Below are positions 8,028 through 17,587 of a stretch of DNA of 64,000 nt, piece after piece. A program made the translations under genes and the position numbers. The stretch spans positions 1,116,001 through 1,180,000 of the forward strand of contig CP051232.1 in assembly GCA_017792445.1 (NCBI GenBank), read 5' to 3'. The notes beneath the pieces are model-generated. The model had not been told where the DNA came from, ran no database searches, and worked only from the letters and a program-made list of their open reading frames with translations. Positions within the stretch are counted from its first letter, which is position 1; every line of letters starts with the position of its first letter. This DNA comes from Maritimibacter sp. (GTDB lineage Bacteria > Pseudomonadota > Alphaproteobacteria > Rhodobacterales > Rhodobacteraceae).

Positions 8028-10802
8028 TCATTGTCCGATGCGGTCCAGCAGCGCCGGAACGTGCACCTGGTCGCTTTTGTAGTTCCCGGTCAGCACATGC
8101 ATGATCAGGTTCACCCCGAACCGCAGCGAAACCTCGCGCTGCTGCTCGCCCGCAAAGCCGCGGCCGATGGGGAACATGCGCCCGCCGTTCTCGTCCACCG
8201 CCCATGCGGCGGCCCAGTCGTTGCCGCCGATCACCACCGGGGTCACGTTGTCGTTCAGGTTGCGGAACGGCATGCCCTCGACCAGTTCGGCGTCCGGCGG
8301 CGAGGCCTCGACCCACACGTCGCGGCCCATATAGCGGCCAGGGAAGTCCTGCAGCAGGTAGAAGGTGCGCGTCAGCACGTGGTCCTGCGGGATCGGCTCC
8401 AGCGGCGGAATGTCCAGCGGCGCGGCAAGCCGTTGCAGCTTGCGGCCGTTCGGGCTGGATGCGCCGTAGCCCGCGATGTCGGAATCCCGCGTGTCGAACA
8501 GGATCATGCCACCGTGCCGCAGATAGCGGTTCAGCTTGGCATAGGCCTCGTCGGACGGGATTGGCTGATCCTCGGTCACCGGCCAGTACAGGAACGGGAA
8601 GAACGCCAGTTCGTCGGTTTCGAGGTTCACGCCGATGGGGTTCGCGGGCTCGATCGAGGTCCGCGCCCACAGCACCTCGCTCAGCCCCCGAAGCCCGGCT
8701 TCGGACACCCGGTCGACCTGAGCGTTGCCGGTGATCACGTGGCCCAGCACCACCTCGGCGGTCGCGGCCAGCGCCAGTTCGTCATCCGGCGTATCCTGTG
8801 CGTCGGCCCCCTGCGGCATCAGCAAGGCCAGCGCGGTCAAAGCCGCGGCCAGCCCGCGCGACGCGCGGCTCAACCGTCCGCCGATCCATAGCGACGCAAG
8901 GATGTCGGCGCACAGCAGCGCCAGCGCAAGCGCCAGAAGCCAGCCCTTCAGAAGCACCTCGTCCAGCAGTTCCAGCCCGACCACCGGGATGCCCGAGGGC
9001 CATGCGGTTGGCGCGATCTCGGCGTCGGCCGAGACGACATTGACCGCGATCCGCCGGTCCTCGCCGGTATAAAGCCCCGGCGGCATGTCGGCGGCGGGGA
9101 CGCCCGCCGCGATGCGCTCGCCGGGAACGCCCGGCAGCGTGCCCGCGTCCTGCACCGTGCCGAAGCCGTCCAGCACCGCGTCGGGCGCCCAGACCGTTCC
9201 GGCCAGATCCTCTTCCGACGGCTGCGCCGGCCGGGTCGAGACCGCCAGACGCTCCAGCATCTGAACGAACAGCCCCGACAGTGGCAGCGTCGACCATTCG
9301 GCGTTGGCGGTGACGTGGAACAGTACCACCTGCCCCTGCCCCACGCGCTTGCGGGTCACCAGGGGCGTGCCATCGGCCAGCGAAGCGATCACCCGCGACG
9401 ACAGTTCCGGGTCCGGCTGCGCCATGACCTGACTGGACACGGTCACCTCTTCCGGGATCGGCAGGCCGTAGAATGGCGAGGTGTCGGCAAAGGGCCGCAG
9501 CTTCTTCGGCTCGCCCCAGCTCATCGCGCCGCCGATGCTGCGCCCACCGGCGCGCAGGCGAACCGGCATCAGCGGGTCCTCGGTGCCGCGGCTCACGTCC
9601 GACCCGGCAAGGCGCGGTCCGGCAAAGCGCAGCAGCATGCCCCCGCTCTCAACCCATTCCAGCAGCGGCTCCTGCTCGCCCTCGCTGACCGTCGCGACGT
9701 CGGCAAGGATCAGTACGTCGGGATTGGCCAGCAGGATGTCGAGCATGTCGCCCTCGATCAGGTCGGCAGTCGGCTCCAGCGCGCGCTCGAGATAGTGCAG
9801 CGGCGACAGCAGTTCCAGCCCCTCGCGGTCGTCGCGACCGGCGATCAGCGCGACTTCGCGGCGGCGCAGGGCGTCGTCGGTCAGGGTGACGGTCCCGGCA
9901 GACCGGACGCCCGCGATCTCGAACCGCGTGACGCGGTTGCGCAGTTCCGGCGGCAGGTCCAGCTCCAGCGTGGCCTCGGTCGCGTCCGCCTCGAAGGTCA
10001 GGTCTTCACGCGCCAGTTCCCGCTCGATCCCCGAGGGGTCCAGCCCACGGGCCGACAGCGTCACGACGGCCATCTCTCCCGGTACCGTGCGCGCGGCGGT
10101 GACCGCGACCGCGCCCTCGACGAACCCGGCAGGCCGCAGCGCGTACAGCGCGCGCGGGCTTTCGAACACCGTCACGTCGCCCCGCCCTTCCAGCGCCGCC
10201 AGCAAGGGCGCGCGGTCGTCGCGGGCCAGCCCGTCGGACATCCAGAACGTGTCGAAATCCTCACCCGGCAGCGCGTCGATCCACTCGGTCACCGCCTCGG
10301 CATCCGGCAGCCACGGCTTCGGCGACATGCTCGGCAGTTCCACCGCCCATGCGTCGGCGGCCCGGAACGGCAGCTCGCCCGGCGCAGGCAGATCGGTCAG
10401 CGACACCAACGCCACCGGACGGCCCAGCCGCCCCGCCTCGTCCAGCGCCGCCTCGACGCGGTCCATCCGCGCGGCCCAGTCGCGCGCGTCGGCCCAGGTC
10501 CCGTCGACCATCAGCAGCAGCGGCCCGTCGCCCAGCCCTTCCTCGCGGGGGTTCAGCACCGGGCCGGCAAACCCAAGGATCACCAAGGCCACCGCCAGCG
10601 TCCGCAGCAACAACAGCCACCACGGCGTCTTGTCGGTCTGACTTTCGTCATCGGTCAGCCCCAGCAGCAGCGCGACGCCGGGAAACATCCGGCGGATCGG
10701 CGCAGGCGGCACCGCGCGCAGCAGGATCCACAGGATCGGAAGCGCGGCGAGCGCAATCAGAAGCCAGGGGGCCGTGAAACCGATGGAGCCGATCGTGAAC
10801 AT
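8028..10802 (-). CDS. BatA-type N-terminal membrane region and C-terminal DUF4159 protein
   Basis: A 924-residue protein. Residues 1-85 are the typical aerotolerance/BatA N-terminus: two membrane helices flanking RRMFPGVALLLGL and a PWWLLLLRTLAVAL segment. A long extracytoplasmic VWA/GATase-like middle follows. Two hydrophobic segments lie near 625-645 and 653-675. The last ~220 residues are a DUF4159 domain (VVLGHVITGNAQVD..., LNRYLRHGGMILFDTRD). Members of this operon type are linked to MoxR-chaperoned assembly and stress functions, but the molecular role is unknown. Its ATG abuts the DUF58 stop codon (no gap), indicating one operon. Confidence 0.8.
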   Translation of the reverse strand: MFTIGSIGFTAPWLLIALAALPILWILLRAVPPAPIRRMFPGVALLLGLTDDESQTDKTPWWLLLLRTLAVALVILGFAGPVLNPREEGLGDGPLLLMVDGTWADARDWAARMDRVEAALDEAGRLGRPVALVSLTDLPAPGELPFRAADAWAVELPSMSPKPWLPDAEAVTEWIDALPGEDFDTFWMSDGLARDDRAPLLAALEGRGDVTVFESPRALYALRPAGFVEGAVAVTAARTVPGEMAVVTLSARGLDPSGIERELAREDLTFEADATEATLELDLPPELRNRVTRFEIAGVRSAGTVTLTDDALRRREVALIAGRDDREGLELLSPLHYLERALEPTADLIEGDMLDILLANPDVLILADVATVSEGEQEPLLEWVESGGMLLRFAGPRLAGSDVSRGTEDPLMPVRLRAGGRSIGGAMSWGEPKKLRPFADTSPFYGLPIPEEVTVSSQVMAQPDPELSSRVIASLADGTPLVTRKRVGQGQVVLFHVTANAEWSTLPLSGLFVQMLERLAVSTRPAQPSEEDLAGTVWAPDAVLDGFGTVQDAGTLPGVPGERIAAGVPAADMPPGLYTGEDRRIAVNVVSADAEIAPTAWPSGIPVVGLELLDEVLLKGWLLALALALLCADILASLWIGGRLSRASRGLAAALTALALLMPQGADAQDTPDDELALAATAEVVLGHVITGNAQVDRVSEAGLRGLSEVLWARTSIEPANPIGVNLETDELAFFPFLYWPVTEDQPIPSDEAYAKLNRYLRHGGMILFDTRDSDIAGYGASSPNGRKLQRLAAPLDIPPLEPIPQDHVLTRTFYLLQDFPGRYMGRDVWVEASPPDAELVEGMPFRNLNDNVTPVVIGGNDWAAAWAVDENGGRMFPIGRGFAGEQQREVSLRFGVNLIMHVLTGNYKSDQVHVPALLDRIGQ

Positions 10803-11674
10803 CTACAGCTTGTGCTCCAGAGCACCATAAACCCACAAAAGCGCCGACTGGGCGCTGTCGCCGGTATGATGGCACGCGTACTGCCATCCCGTCACGTGCG
10901 CGAGTTCGTCCAGCCGCGCTTTCCGCTCGGCCAGCCGTTCGAGATACCGGTCCCGCAGGTCGCCCGCCTTCAGCGTTTCATGGCGCACCGTGTGCCCCAT
11001 GCTTTCGAAGATGGTGCGCCCGTCGAAGGGGAACGCCTCTTCAATCGGGTCCAGCACCTGGTACAGCACACCGCGCACGCCCCGGTCGGCAGCCTTCGCA
11101 AGCTGCGTCTCCAAGGGCCCGAGATCGCCCATGAAATCCGACACGAACAGCGCCCGCGAGTGCGGCAGCAGGTTGCGCACTTCCGGCGCGCCGTAGTCCG
11201 GGCGCTCGTTCTCCATCTCGAAGGACTGTGCGATCCGCAGCAGTTGCAGTTCCGACGACCGCGGCGGCGTGCCCAGCGACGCAAGCGCCACGCGTTCGCC
11301 GCCCCGGATCAGCAGGATCGCGATGGCCAGAGCCAGAACGCGGGCGCGCTCGATCTTGGTCACGCGGTTCTTTTCGCCGGTGAAATCCATCGACTGCGAC
11401 TCGTCCAGCCAGATGAACACCGACTGCGCCGCCTGCCATTCCTTTTCCTGCACGAAATGCTGGTCCGACCGGCCGGACCGGCGCCAGTCGATCGACCGCG
11501 CCTCGTCGCCCGCGCGGGCGGGCCGGTATTGCCAGAACTCGTCGCCCATGCCGCCGCGCCGGCGGCCGTGGAATCCCATCAGCACTGCCTGCGCAAGGTG
11601 TTCCGCCTCGGCAAGAAGCGGTGGAAGCGGGCCGGCAAGGGTTTCCGCCCGCTGGCGATACCCGGCGGCTGAGG

Positions 11675-11678
<4 letters not shown>
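10803..11678 (-). CDS. DUF58 domain-containing protein
   Basis: This 291-residue protein carries the DUF58 signature RPARAGDEARSIDWRRSGRSD near residues 51-71, followed by a VWA-like fold (VFIWLDESQSMDF, with DxSxS-type metal site). DUF58 proteins are standard partners of MoxR AAA+ ATPases and probably receive or mediate metal-dependent protein contacts. The start is GTG, overlapping the moxR stop as GTGA, with GAGG 7 nt upstream. The stop codon directly precedes the next start. Confidence 0.85.
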
Positions 11679-12682
<1,004 letters not shown>

Positions 12683-12770
12683 GACAAAGCTCCCGCAAAT
12701 GCTATTCTCGACACTCAGTATCGGCAGGTATCGCCTGAAAAGACAAATGACAAAACGCGAGAGCGCACAA

Positions 12771-13349
12771 ATGATCGTGAGACCCTCGGCTGACGGAATC
12801 GCCGAGGCGGCGAAGGCTGCAAGCAAGAAGGGCCCGCCGCCCGTACACCTCTGGAATCCCCCGTTTTGCGGCGACCTCGACATGCGGATCGCCCGCGACG
12901 GCACGTGGTTCTATCTTGGCACGCCGATCGGACGCAAAGGGCTGGTAAAGCTCTTCTCATCAATAATTCGTAAAGACGGCGACGACTATTTCCTGGTCAC
13001 TCCGGTCGAAAAAGTAGGCATCCGGGTAGAGGACGCGCCCTTCGTCGCCATCGACTTCGAGGTCGAGGGGGAAGGCCGGGACCAGCGCCTCACCTTCCTG
13101 ACCCAAGTGGACGACGTCGCCACCGCCGGGCCGGACCACCCGATCCGCGTCGCGCGCGATCCCGAAACCGGAGAGCCGTCGCCCTACATCCTGATCCGCG
13201 CAAACCTCGAAGCTCTGATCGACCGCAAAAGCTTCTACCGGCTGGTCGACCTTGGCACGACGGAAGACGTCGACGGCACCGGCTGGTTCGGCCTGTGGTC
13301 CGGCGGCACCTTCTTCCCGGTGATCCCGGCGGCGGAGCTTCCCTCGTGA
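12771..13349 (+). CDS. DUF1285 domain-containing protein
   Basis: This 192-residue protein matches DUF1285: PPVHLWNPPFCGDLDMRIARDG near residues 23-44, GTPIGR, a central YFLVTPVEKVGIRVEDAPF stretch, and a C-terminal WFGLWSGGTFFPV. Its function is unknown. The gene is divergent from moxR. An alternative ATG 24 bp upstream (12747) is in frame; 12771 fits the usual family length and has the better purine-rich site. The stop overlaps the GTG of hyi (GTGA). Confidence 0.8.
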   Translation: MIVRPSADGIAEAAKAASKKGPPPVHLWNPPFCGDLDMRIARDGTWFYLGTPIGRKGLVKLFSSIIRKDGDDYFLVTPVEKVGIRVEDAPFVAIDFEVEGEGRDQRLTFLTQVDDVATAGPDHPIRVARDPETGEPSPYILIRANLEALIDRKSFYRLVDLGTTEDVDGTGWFGLWSGGTFFPVIPAAELPS

Positions 13350-14101
13350 AGCCCTGCGCCAACCTGACGTTCCTGTTCAAGGACCTGCCGTTCCTCGACA
13401 GGTTCCAGGCTGCCGCCGATGCAGGCTTCGAGGGCGTCGAGATCCTGTTTCCCTACGATATGCCCGCGCCCGACATCCTTGGCCGGTTGCAGTTTGCCGG
13501 GCTGCCGCTTGCCCTCATCAACGCGCCGCCGCCAAATTACACCGGCGGACCGCGCGGCTTCGCCGCCGTGCCCGACCTGACCGACCGCTTCCGCAGCGAT
13601 TTCCGCCGGGTGATGCGCTATGCGCAGCGCCTGAAACCGCAACACATCCACATCATGACCGGTGACGGGGAAGGCGAGGCGGCGCGCGACACCTTCATCG
13701 CCAACCTGAAATGGGCCGCCGCCGAAGCCCCCATGCAAAGCCTGACGATCGAGCCACTGAACCCCGTCTCGATGCCCGGCTATTTCCTGAACGATTATGC
13801 GCTCGCCGCCGGGATCATCGACGCCGTCGGCGCGCCGAACGTCGGGCTGCAATACGACAGCTTCCACGCCCAGATGATCCACGGCGACGCGGTGGCGGTC
13901 TGGCACGACAACGCGGCCCGCGTACGCCACGTGCAGGTCGGCGACGCCCCCGACCGCAACACTCCCGGCAACGGCACCGTCGATTTCCCGGCCCTGTTCG
14001 CCGCGATCCGGGACACCGGCTACGACGGCTGGATCAGCGGCGAATACAATCCGGACAAGGACACCGAAAGCAGCCTTGGCTGGCTGTCGTCGCTGGCCTG
14101 A
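13346..14101 (+). CDS. hyi: Hydroxypyruvate isomerase
   Basis: This 251-residue TIM-barrel isomerase of the Hyi family interconverts hydroxypyruvate and tartronate semialdehyde in glyoxylate metabolism. Metal/active-site features include TIEPLNP (Glu near 135), LQYDSFHAQM (Asp/His near 172), HVQVGDAPDRNTPG near 198 and WISGEYNP (Glu near 230). The start is GTG, overlapping the DUF1285 stop, with GGAG 8 nt upstream; no ATG lies in a suitable place. A link with the GlcD-like oxidase at the window start (glycolate to glyoxylate) is plausible pathway context, although the two are 12 kb apart. Confidence 0.85.
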   Translation: MKPCANLTFLFKDLPFLDRFQAAADAGFEGVEILFPYDMPAPDILGRLQFAGLPLALINAPPPNYTGGPRGFAAVPDLTDRFRSDFRRVMRYAQRLKPQHIHIMTGDGEGEAARDTFIANLKWAAAEAPMQSLTIEPLNPVSMPGYFLNDYALAAGIIDAVGAPNVGLQYDSFHAQMIHGDAVAVWHDNAARVRHVQVGDAPDRNTPGNGTVDFPALFAAIRDTGYDGWISGEYNPDKDTESSLGWLSSLA

Positions 14102-14108
14102 AACCGCG

Positions 14109-14140
14109 CCCTGACAGATGCTGACAGAACGCTGTCAGGG
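14109..14140. promoter_or_regulatory. Candidate operator: three CTGACAG heptamers
   Basis: CTGACAG occurs at 14111-14117 and 14121-14127 in direct orientation (10-bp spacing) and as its reverse complement CTGTCAG at 14132-14138. The outer copies extend to a 9-bp inverted repeat CCCTGACAG/CTGTCAGGG. It lies ~50 bp before the VOC-YafY operon, a natural place for autoregulation by the YafY/WYL repressor encoded there. A terminator role for hyi is an alternative. Confidence 0.55.
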
Positions 14141-14188
14141 GGCCTGTGCGACAAGGATGCCATCGCAACGCCCATACGGAGAATCGCC

Positions 14189-14554
14189 ATGAGCACCCAA
14201 CCCACCGTCGTCTGGACCGAGATCCCGGTCTCCGACCTGTCCGCCTCGATCGCCTTCTACAACGCCGTCTTCAACTGGAGCATGGAACCGATGGAGATGG
14301 CGGGCGAGACAGTCGCCGCCTTCGGTCAGGACGGCATCGGCGGCAACCTCGTCGAAGGCGCGCCCGGCGCTGGCAGCGGCACGGTCATCCACATGCTCGC
14401 CCCCGGCGGCCTCGCCGCCACCCGCGCGCGGGCCGAGAAAGCCGGCGCCAAGATCGAGGGCGACGAGATGGAAGTCCGCCCCGGCCGCTACGTGATCGTG
14501 CACGACCCCGACGGCAACCGCATCGGCCTGTTCGAACCCCACAAGGCCGCCTGA
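14189..14554 (+). CDS. VOC (glyoxalase/bleomycin-resistance fold) protein
   Basis: This 121-residue single VOC domain has VVWTEIPVSDLSASIAFYNAVFNWSME at the N-terminus, and a C-terminal GRYVIVHDPDGNRIGLFEPH strand with the usual DPDGN turn. These proteins are metal-dependent enzymes or binding proteins acting on small molecules; the substrate is unknown. It has a GGAG ribosome site 6 nt upstream and is followed after 4 nt by a YafY-family regulator, a common pairing, so its expression is probably controlled by that regulator through the site at 14109-14140. Confidence 0.85.
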   Translation: MSTQPTVVWTEIPVSDLSASIAFYNAVFNWSMEPMEMAGETVAAFGQDGIGGNLVEGAPGAGSGTVIHMLAPGGLAATRARAEKAGAKIEGDEMEVRPGRYVIVHDPDGNRIGLFEPHKAA

Positions 14555-14558
14555 CCCG

Positions 14559-15257
14559 ATGCGCCGCGCCGACCGCCTGTTCCGGATCGTGCAGGCCCTT
14601 CGGGGCGGCCGTCTTCGGACGGCGCGGCAACTGGCCGAGACGCTGGAGGTCAGCGAACGCACCATCTATCGCGACATCGTCGACCTTCAGGCCTCGGGCG
14701 TGCCCGTCGAGGGCGCGTCCGGCTACGGCTATGTCATGGCCGACGGCTACGAAATGCCCCCGCTGATGTTTTCCCGAGACGAAGTCGTGGCTCTCGTGGC
14801 CGGCGCCCGCCTGATCCGCGCCTTCGGCGGTCTCGCTATGGCGCAGGCCGCCGAAGAGGCGCTGGTCAAGATCGCCGCCGTCCTGCCCGAGGCCGAACGG
14901 CACCGGGCGGACGCCGTCAAGATCCACGCGCTGACGACCGAACCGCTCTCGGACGAGACCCGCGCCCTGATCGACCGGCTCGAGGCCGCAACCGACGCCC
15001 GCGACCGCATGGAACTCGCCTACCGCGACGCCGAAGGCGCCGAGACGCTGCGCATCGTCCGCCCCCTCGGCCTCGGCTTCTGGGGCAAGGTCTGGACGCT
15101 GCTCGCCTGGTGCGAAATGCGCGAAGATTTCCGCATGTTCCGTCTCGACCGCATCGCCCGCGCGACGCCGCAGGGCACGTTCCGCCCCGACCCGGCAATC
15201 AGCCTCGCCGCCTATCTCGACCGCGAACGCCGCCGCCGCGCCCCGCCCGAGCCCTGA
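14559..15257 (+). CDS. YafY-family transcriptional regulator (HTH plus WYL)
   Basis: This 232-residue protein has an N-terminal HTH_11 domain (RIVQALRGGRLRTARQLAETL, recognition helix near SERTIYRDIVDLQASG) and the typical MADGYEMPPLMFSRDEVVAL linker. Its C-terminal WYL-type ligand domain starts near residue 140 (RMELAYRDAEG..., RPLGLGFWGKVWTLLAWCEMREDFRMFRLDRI). It is the second gene of a two-gene operon with the VOC protein and is probably autoregulating. An intergenic repeat copy follows it. Confidence 0.88.
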   Translation: MRRADRLFRIVQALRGGRLRTARQLAETLEVSERTIYRDIVDLQASGVPVEGASGYGYVMADGYEMPPLMFSRDEVVALVAGARLIRAFGGLAMAQAAEEALVKIAAVLPEAERHRADAVKIHALTTEPLSDETRALIDRLEAATDARDRMELAYRDAEGAETLRIVRPLGLGFWGKVWTLLAWCEMREDFRMFRLDRIARATPQGTFRPDPAISLAAYLDRERRRRAPPEP

Positions 15258-15286
15258 CGACCCGGCAAAGCGCGCCGCACCCCGGC

Positions 15287-15346
15287 TTCTTTGGTCCGGA
15301 AATATCCCGGGGGAGTCGCGCGCTGCGCGACGGGGGCAGCGCCCCC
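15287..15346. repeat. Intergenic repeat family, copy 2
   Basis: This copy starts with CTTCTTTGGTCC, passes through GGAAATATCCCGGGGG and ends in GGGGGCAGCGCCCCC, as in copy 1 at 7953-8001. Between the two blocks it carries an extra hairpin (GTCGCGCGC/GCGCGAC). It lies between the convergent yafY-type gene and dacB, so it could serve as a terminator region for both. Confidence 0.65.
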
Positions 15347-15401
15347 TGCCACCTTCGCGTCACCCGAAATCGGCTGCGAAGACGCCGCGCGCATTGCAGG
15401 G

Positions 15402-16907
15402 TCACGCGCTGAACGCGGTCCCCCAGCGTTCGATCAGCTTTTGCTGCAACAGCCGCGAGCGGCTTTTCCACGTCCGCGCGCCCGCCGGAACCTCGTCGTC
15501 GCTGTTCTCGGACGCGGTCCGGGCATCCATGTCCGCGCTGAAATAGGCGAACACAAGGTCGCGCTTCCCCGCGACCGAGACATAGCCTGCCAGCGCACTG
15601 ACAAAATTCAGCGTGCCGGTCTTGGCGCGGATCTTCACCGGGTGGTCCGGCAGGACGTTGCCCGCCTCGTCGCGCATCGGAATTTCCTTCAGAAGCCCCG
15701 GCAGCGCCCCGATCTTCCGCGCGGCCAGCAGCGCATCGACCATGTCGCGGGCGCTGACGCGCGAGGCGTCGGACAGGCCCGAATGATCCACCAGCGCCGC
15801 GTGCCCCGCGCCCAATGCGTCCCGCGCCCATTGGCTCATCTCGTCGGCCGAGTCCGCCAGCGTCGCAGGCTGTCGGCCACGCGCGGCGGTGGCGGACAGC
15901 CCCGCGACCTCGGCCGTCAGGTTGGTCGACCACAGCAGCATCTCGCGCAGGATCTCGTCCAGCGGCTTGCTTTCGCGGACGACAAGGTCCTCGCCCTCGG
16001 GCGGGGTGCCCGCGAACTCCGCGCGCGGAAGCGCGATACCGTGGGCGCGGGCCAGCGTCTCGAAGACTTCGGCGACGTAGGCTTCCGGTTTGCGAACGGG
16101 CAGCCAGCGGCTGCCGCCCTGCCCCAGTGCCGGGCGCGCCACGGTCCATTCGTCAGACCCGCCCGCATCCGAATAGGTGTAGACCGGCTCGCGGCGGTCA
16201 ACGACACGCATCCGCGCGACCGAGACGGTCGGGCTGAACCGCTGCGCCCGCGCGTCCATCGACACGGTGTAGTCGCCCTGCTCGCGCTTCCACTGAAAAT
16301 GCACGCGGTTGTAGTTGAGGTTCAGCCCCGAAACCGACGGGTTATAGCCGACGTGCTCCGGCTGTTCCGGGTCGATCGACGCGAAAGTCGGCAGCGCCTC
16401 CGAGCAGACGCGGAACGCGCCGGTCAGCGCGCTGACGCCCGCGGCCTTCAGATCGCGCGCCATGTCGCCCAGCGCATCCGTGTCCAGCCCCGGATCGCCG
16501 CCGCCGACCAGGACGATGTCGCCCTGCACGGTGCCGCTGACCACGGGTCCGGTCACACGAATGCGGGTCTTGAACCGGTGGTCCGGCCCCAGCGCGTCCA
16601 GCGCGTAGCAAGCGGTGATCGCCTTGGTCACGCTGGCAGGTGGCAGGGGCAACAACGGGCTGCGCGCTTCCAGCACCTCGCCGGTCTCGGCGTCGGCCAC
16701 CAGAAAGCCAACCTTTCCGGTCAGCCCGATCTCGTCGATCAGGGCCTGAACCGGCTTCACGAAGTTCCGCGCAAGCTCCGGGTCCCGCGGCTCGGGCCGG
16801 ATCGAACGGACCGGGGCGTTCGCAAATGCAGCCCCCGCGGCCGTTCCCATGAGCGCGCCCAGCACCGCGCGCCGCGTCAGGCGCAGGGGCGAAGATCCGT
16901 CACGCAT
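15402..16907 (-). CDS. dacB: D-alanyl-D-alanine carboxypeptidase/endopeptidase (PBP4 type)
   Basis: This is a 501-residue low-molecular-mass penicillin-binding protein of the PBP4 (S13) family. The N-terminus carries a Tat-like signal (LTRRAVLGALMGTAAGAAFA). The active-site motifs are SVTK (PPASVTKAI, near residue 90), an SGLS-type second motif (VDHSGLSD, near 375) and KTG (IRAKTGTLNFVSALAGY, near 433). PBP4 enzymes trim or cleave peptidoglycan cross-links in the periplasm. Export by Tat rather than Sec is inferred only from the twin arginine. Confidence 0.88.
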   Translation of the reverse strand: MRDGSSPLRLTRRAVLGALMGTAAGAAFANAPVRSIRPEPRDPELARNFVKPVQALIDEIGLTGKVGFLVADAETGEVLEARSPLLPLPPASVTKAITACYALDALGPDHRFKTRIRVTGPVVSGTVQGDIVLVGGGDPGLDTDALGDMARDLKAAGVSALTGAFRVCSEALPTFASIDPEQPEHVGYNPSVSGLNLNYNRVHFQWKREQGDYTVSMDARAQRFSPTVSVARMRVVDRREPVYTYSDAGGSDEWTVARPALGQGGSRWLPVRKPEAYVAEVFETLARAHGIALPRAEFAGTPPEGEDLVVRESKPLDEILREMLLWSTNLTAEVAGLSATAARGRQPATLADSADEMSQWARDALGAGHAALVDHSGLSDASRVSARDMVDALLAARKIGALPGLLKEIPMRDEAGNVLPDHPVKIRAKTGTLNFVSALAGYVSVAGKRDLVFAYFSADMDARTASENSDDEVPAGARTWKSRSRLLQQKLIERWGTAFSA

Positions 16908-16936
16908 ACGTCTTCATACCTTTTATCCACCCGCCC

Positions 16937-17587
16937 TCAGCGCACCCAATCGCCGCGCGCCCGGATCTCGGTAGACGAGAAATTTACCATCGGTACATTA
17001 ACAAAGCACCATGCAGGTGGCGACACCCAAGGCAACAGTCTGCTTTGCGAGGCGCGCAGACGGCGGTTCACGTAGCGCGCTGCTGCAACAGAGCAACGCG
17101 CGGCGGTCCGGTCGCCGGGGCGGGCCAGCACCCCGATGGGCACTGTCTCGAATATCTCCTGCCACTGTTCCCATTTGTGAAACGATGCAAGGTTGTCGGC
17201 GCCCATCAGCCAGACGAACCGCACGCCGGGATACAGCCGCAGCAGCGCCGCCAGCGTCTGCGCGGTGAACCGCGTTCCGATCTGCGCCTCGAGGTCGGTG
17301 ATCTCGACCCGGGGATGCCGCATCAGGGTCTTCGCCCGCTCCATCCGCCGGGCCAAGGGGGCGGGCCCCTCGACCTTCAGCGGGTTGCCGGGCGACACCA
17401 GCCACCAGACCCGGTCCAGCCCGAACTGCCGCAGCGCCTGCCGGGTGATATGCACGTGGCCCGCGTGCGGCGGATCGAACGACCCGCCCAGCAGACCGAC
17501 CGTCAGCCCCGGGCGCGCCCAGGGAATGTTCGACCGCATCGGCGGCCAGCGCGGCTCGACTTGTTGGTCCTGCAAGGTTTCTTCCAT
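16937..17587 (-). CDS. nadD: Nicotinate-nucleotide adenylyltransferase
   Basis: This 216-residue nucleotidyltransferase has [18 protein letters not shown] (HxGH motif near residue 40), [26 protein letters not shown] and the C-terminal [10 protein letters not shown] (ISSTxIR motif). NadD joins nicotinate mononucleotide to ATP in NAD synthesis. The ATG at 17587 is chosen over the GTG at 17590; both have a GAAGGCGGAG site upstream. It overlaps the stop of the preceding cytochrome gene and is separated from dacB by 29 bp. Confidence 0.9.
   Translation of the reverse strand: MEETLQDQQVEPRWPPMRSNIPWARPGLTVGLLGGSFDPPHAGHVHITRQALRQFGLDRVWWLVSPGNPLKVEGPAPLARRMERAKTLMRHPRVEITDLEAQIGTRFTAQTLAALLRLYPGVRFVWLMGADNLASFHKWEQWQEIFETVPIGVLARPGDRTAARCSVAAARYVNRRLRASQSRLLPWVSPPAWCFVNVPMVNFSSTEIRARGDWVR

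Noticed and set aside
9315-11672. Long plus-strand ORF of 785 codons opposite the DUF4159 and DUF58 genes
   Set aside because: It is antisense to two clearly recognised genes, has a His/Gln/Arg-rich composition typical of shadow frames in high-GC DNA and no recognisable domain.
16922-16936. DnaA-box-like TTATCCACC between dacB and nadD
   Set aside because: A single imperfect match without a cluster or origin-linked genes; chance is more likely.
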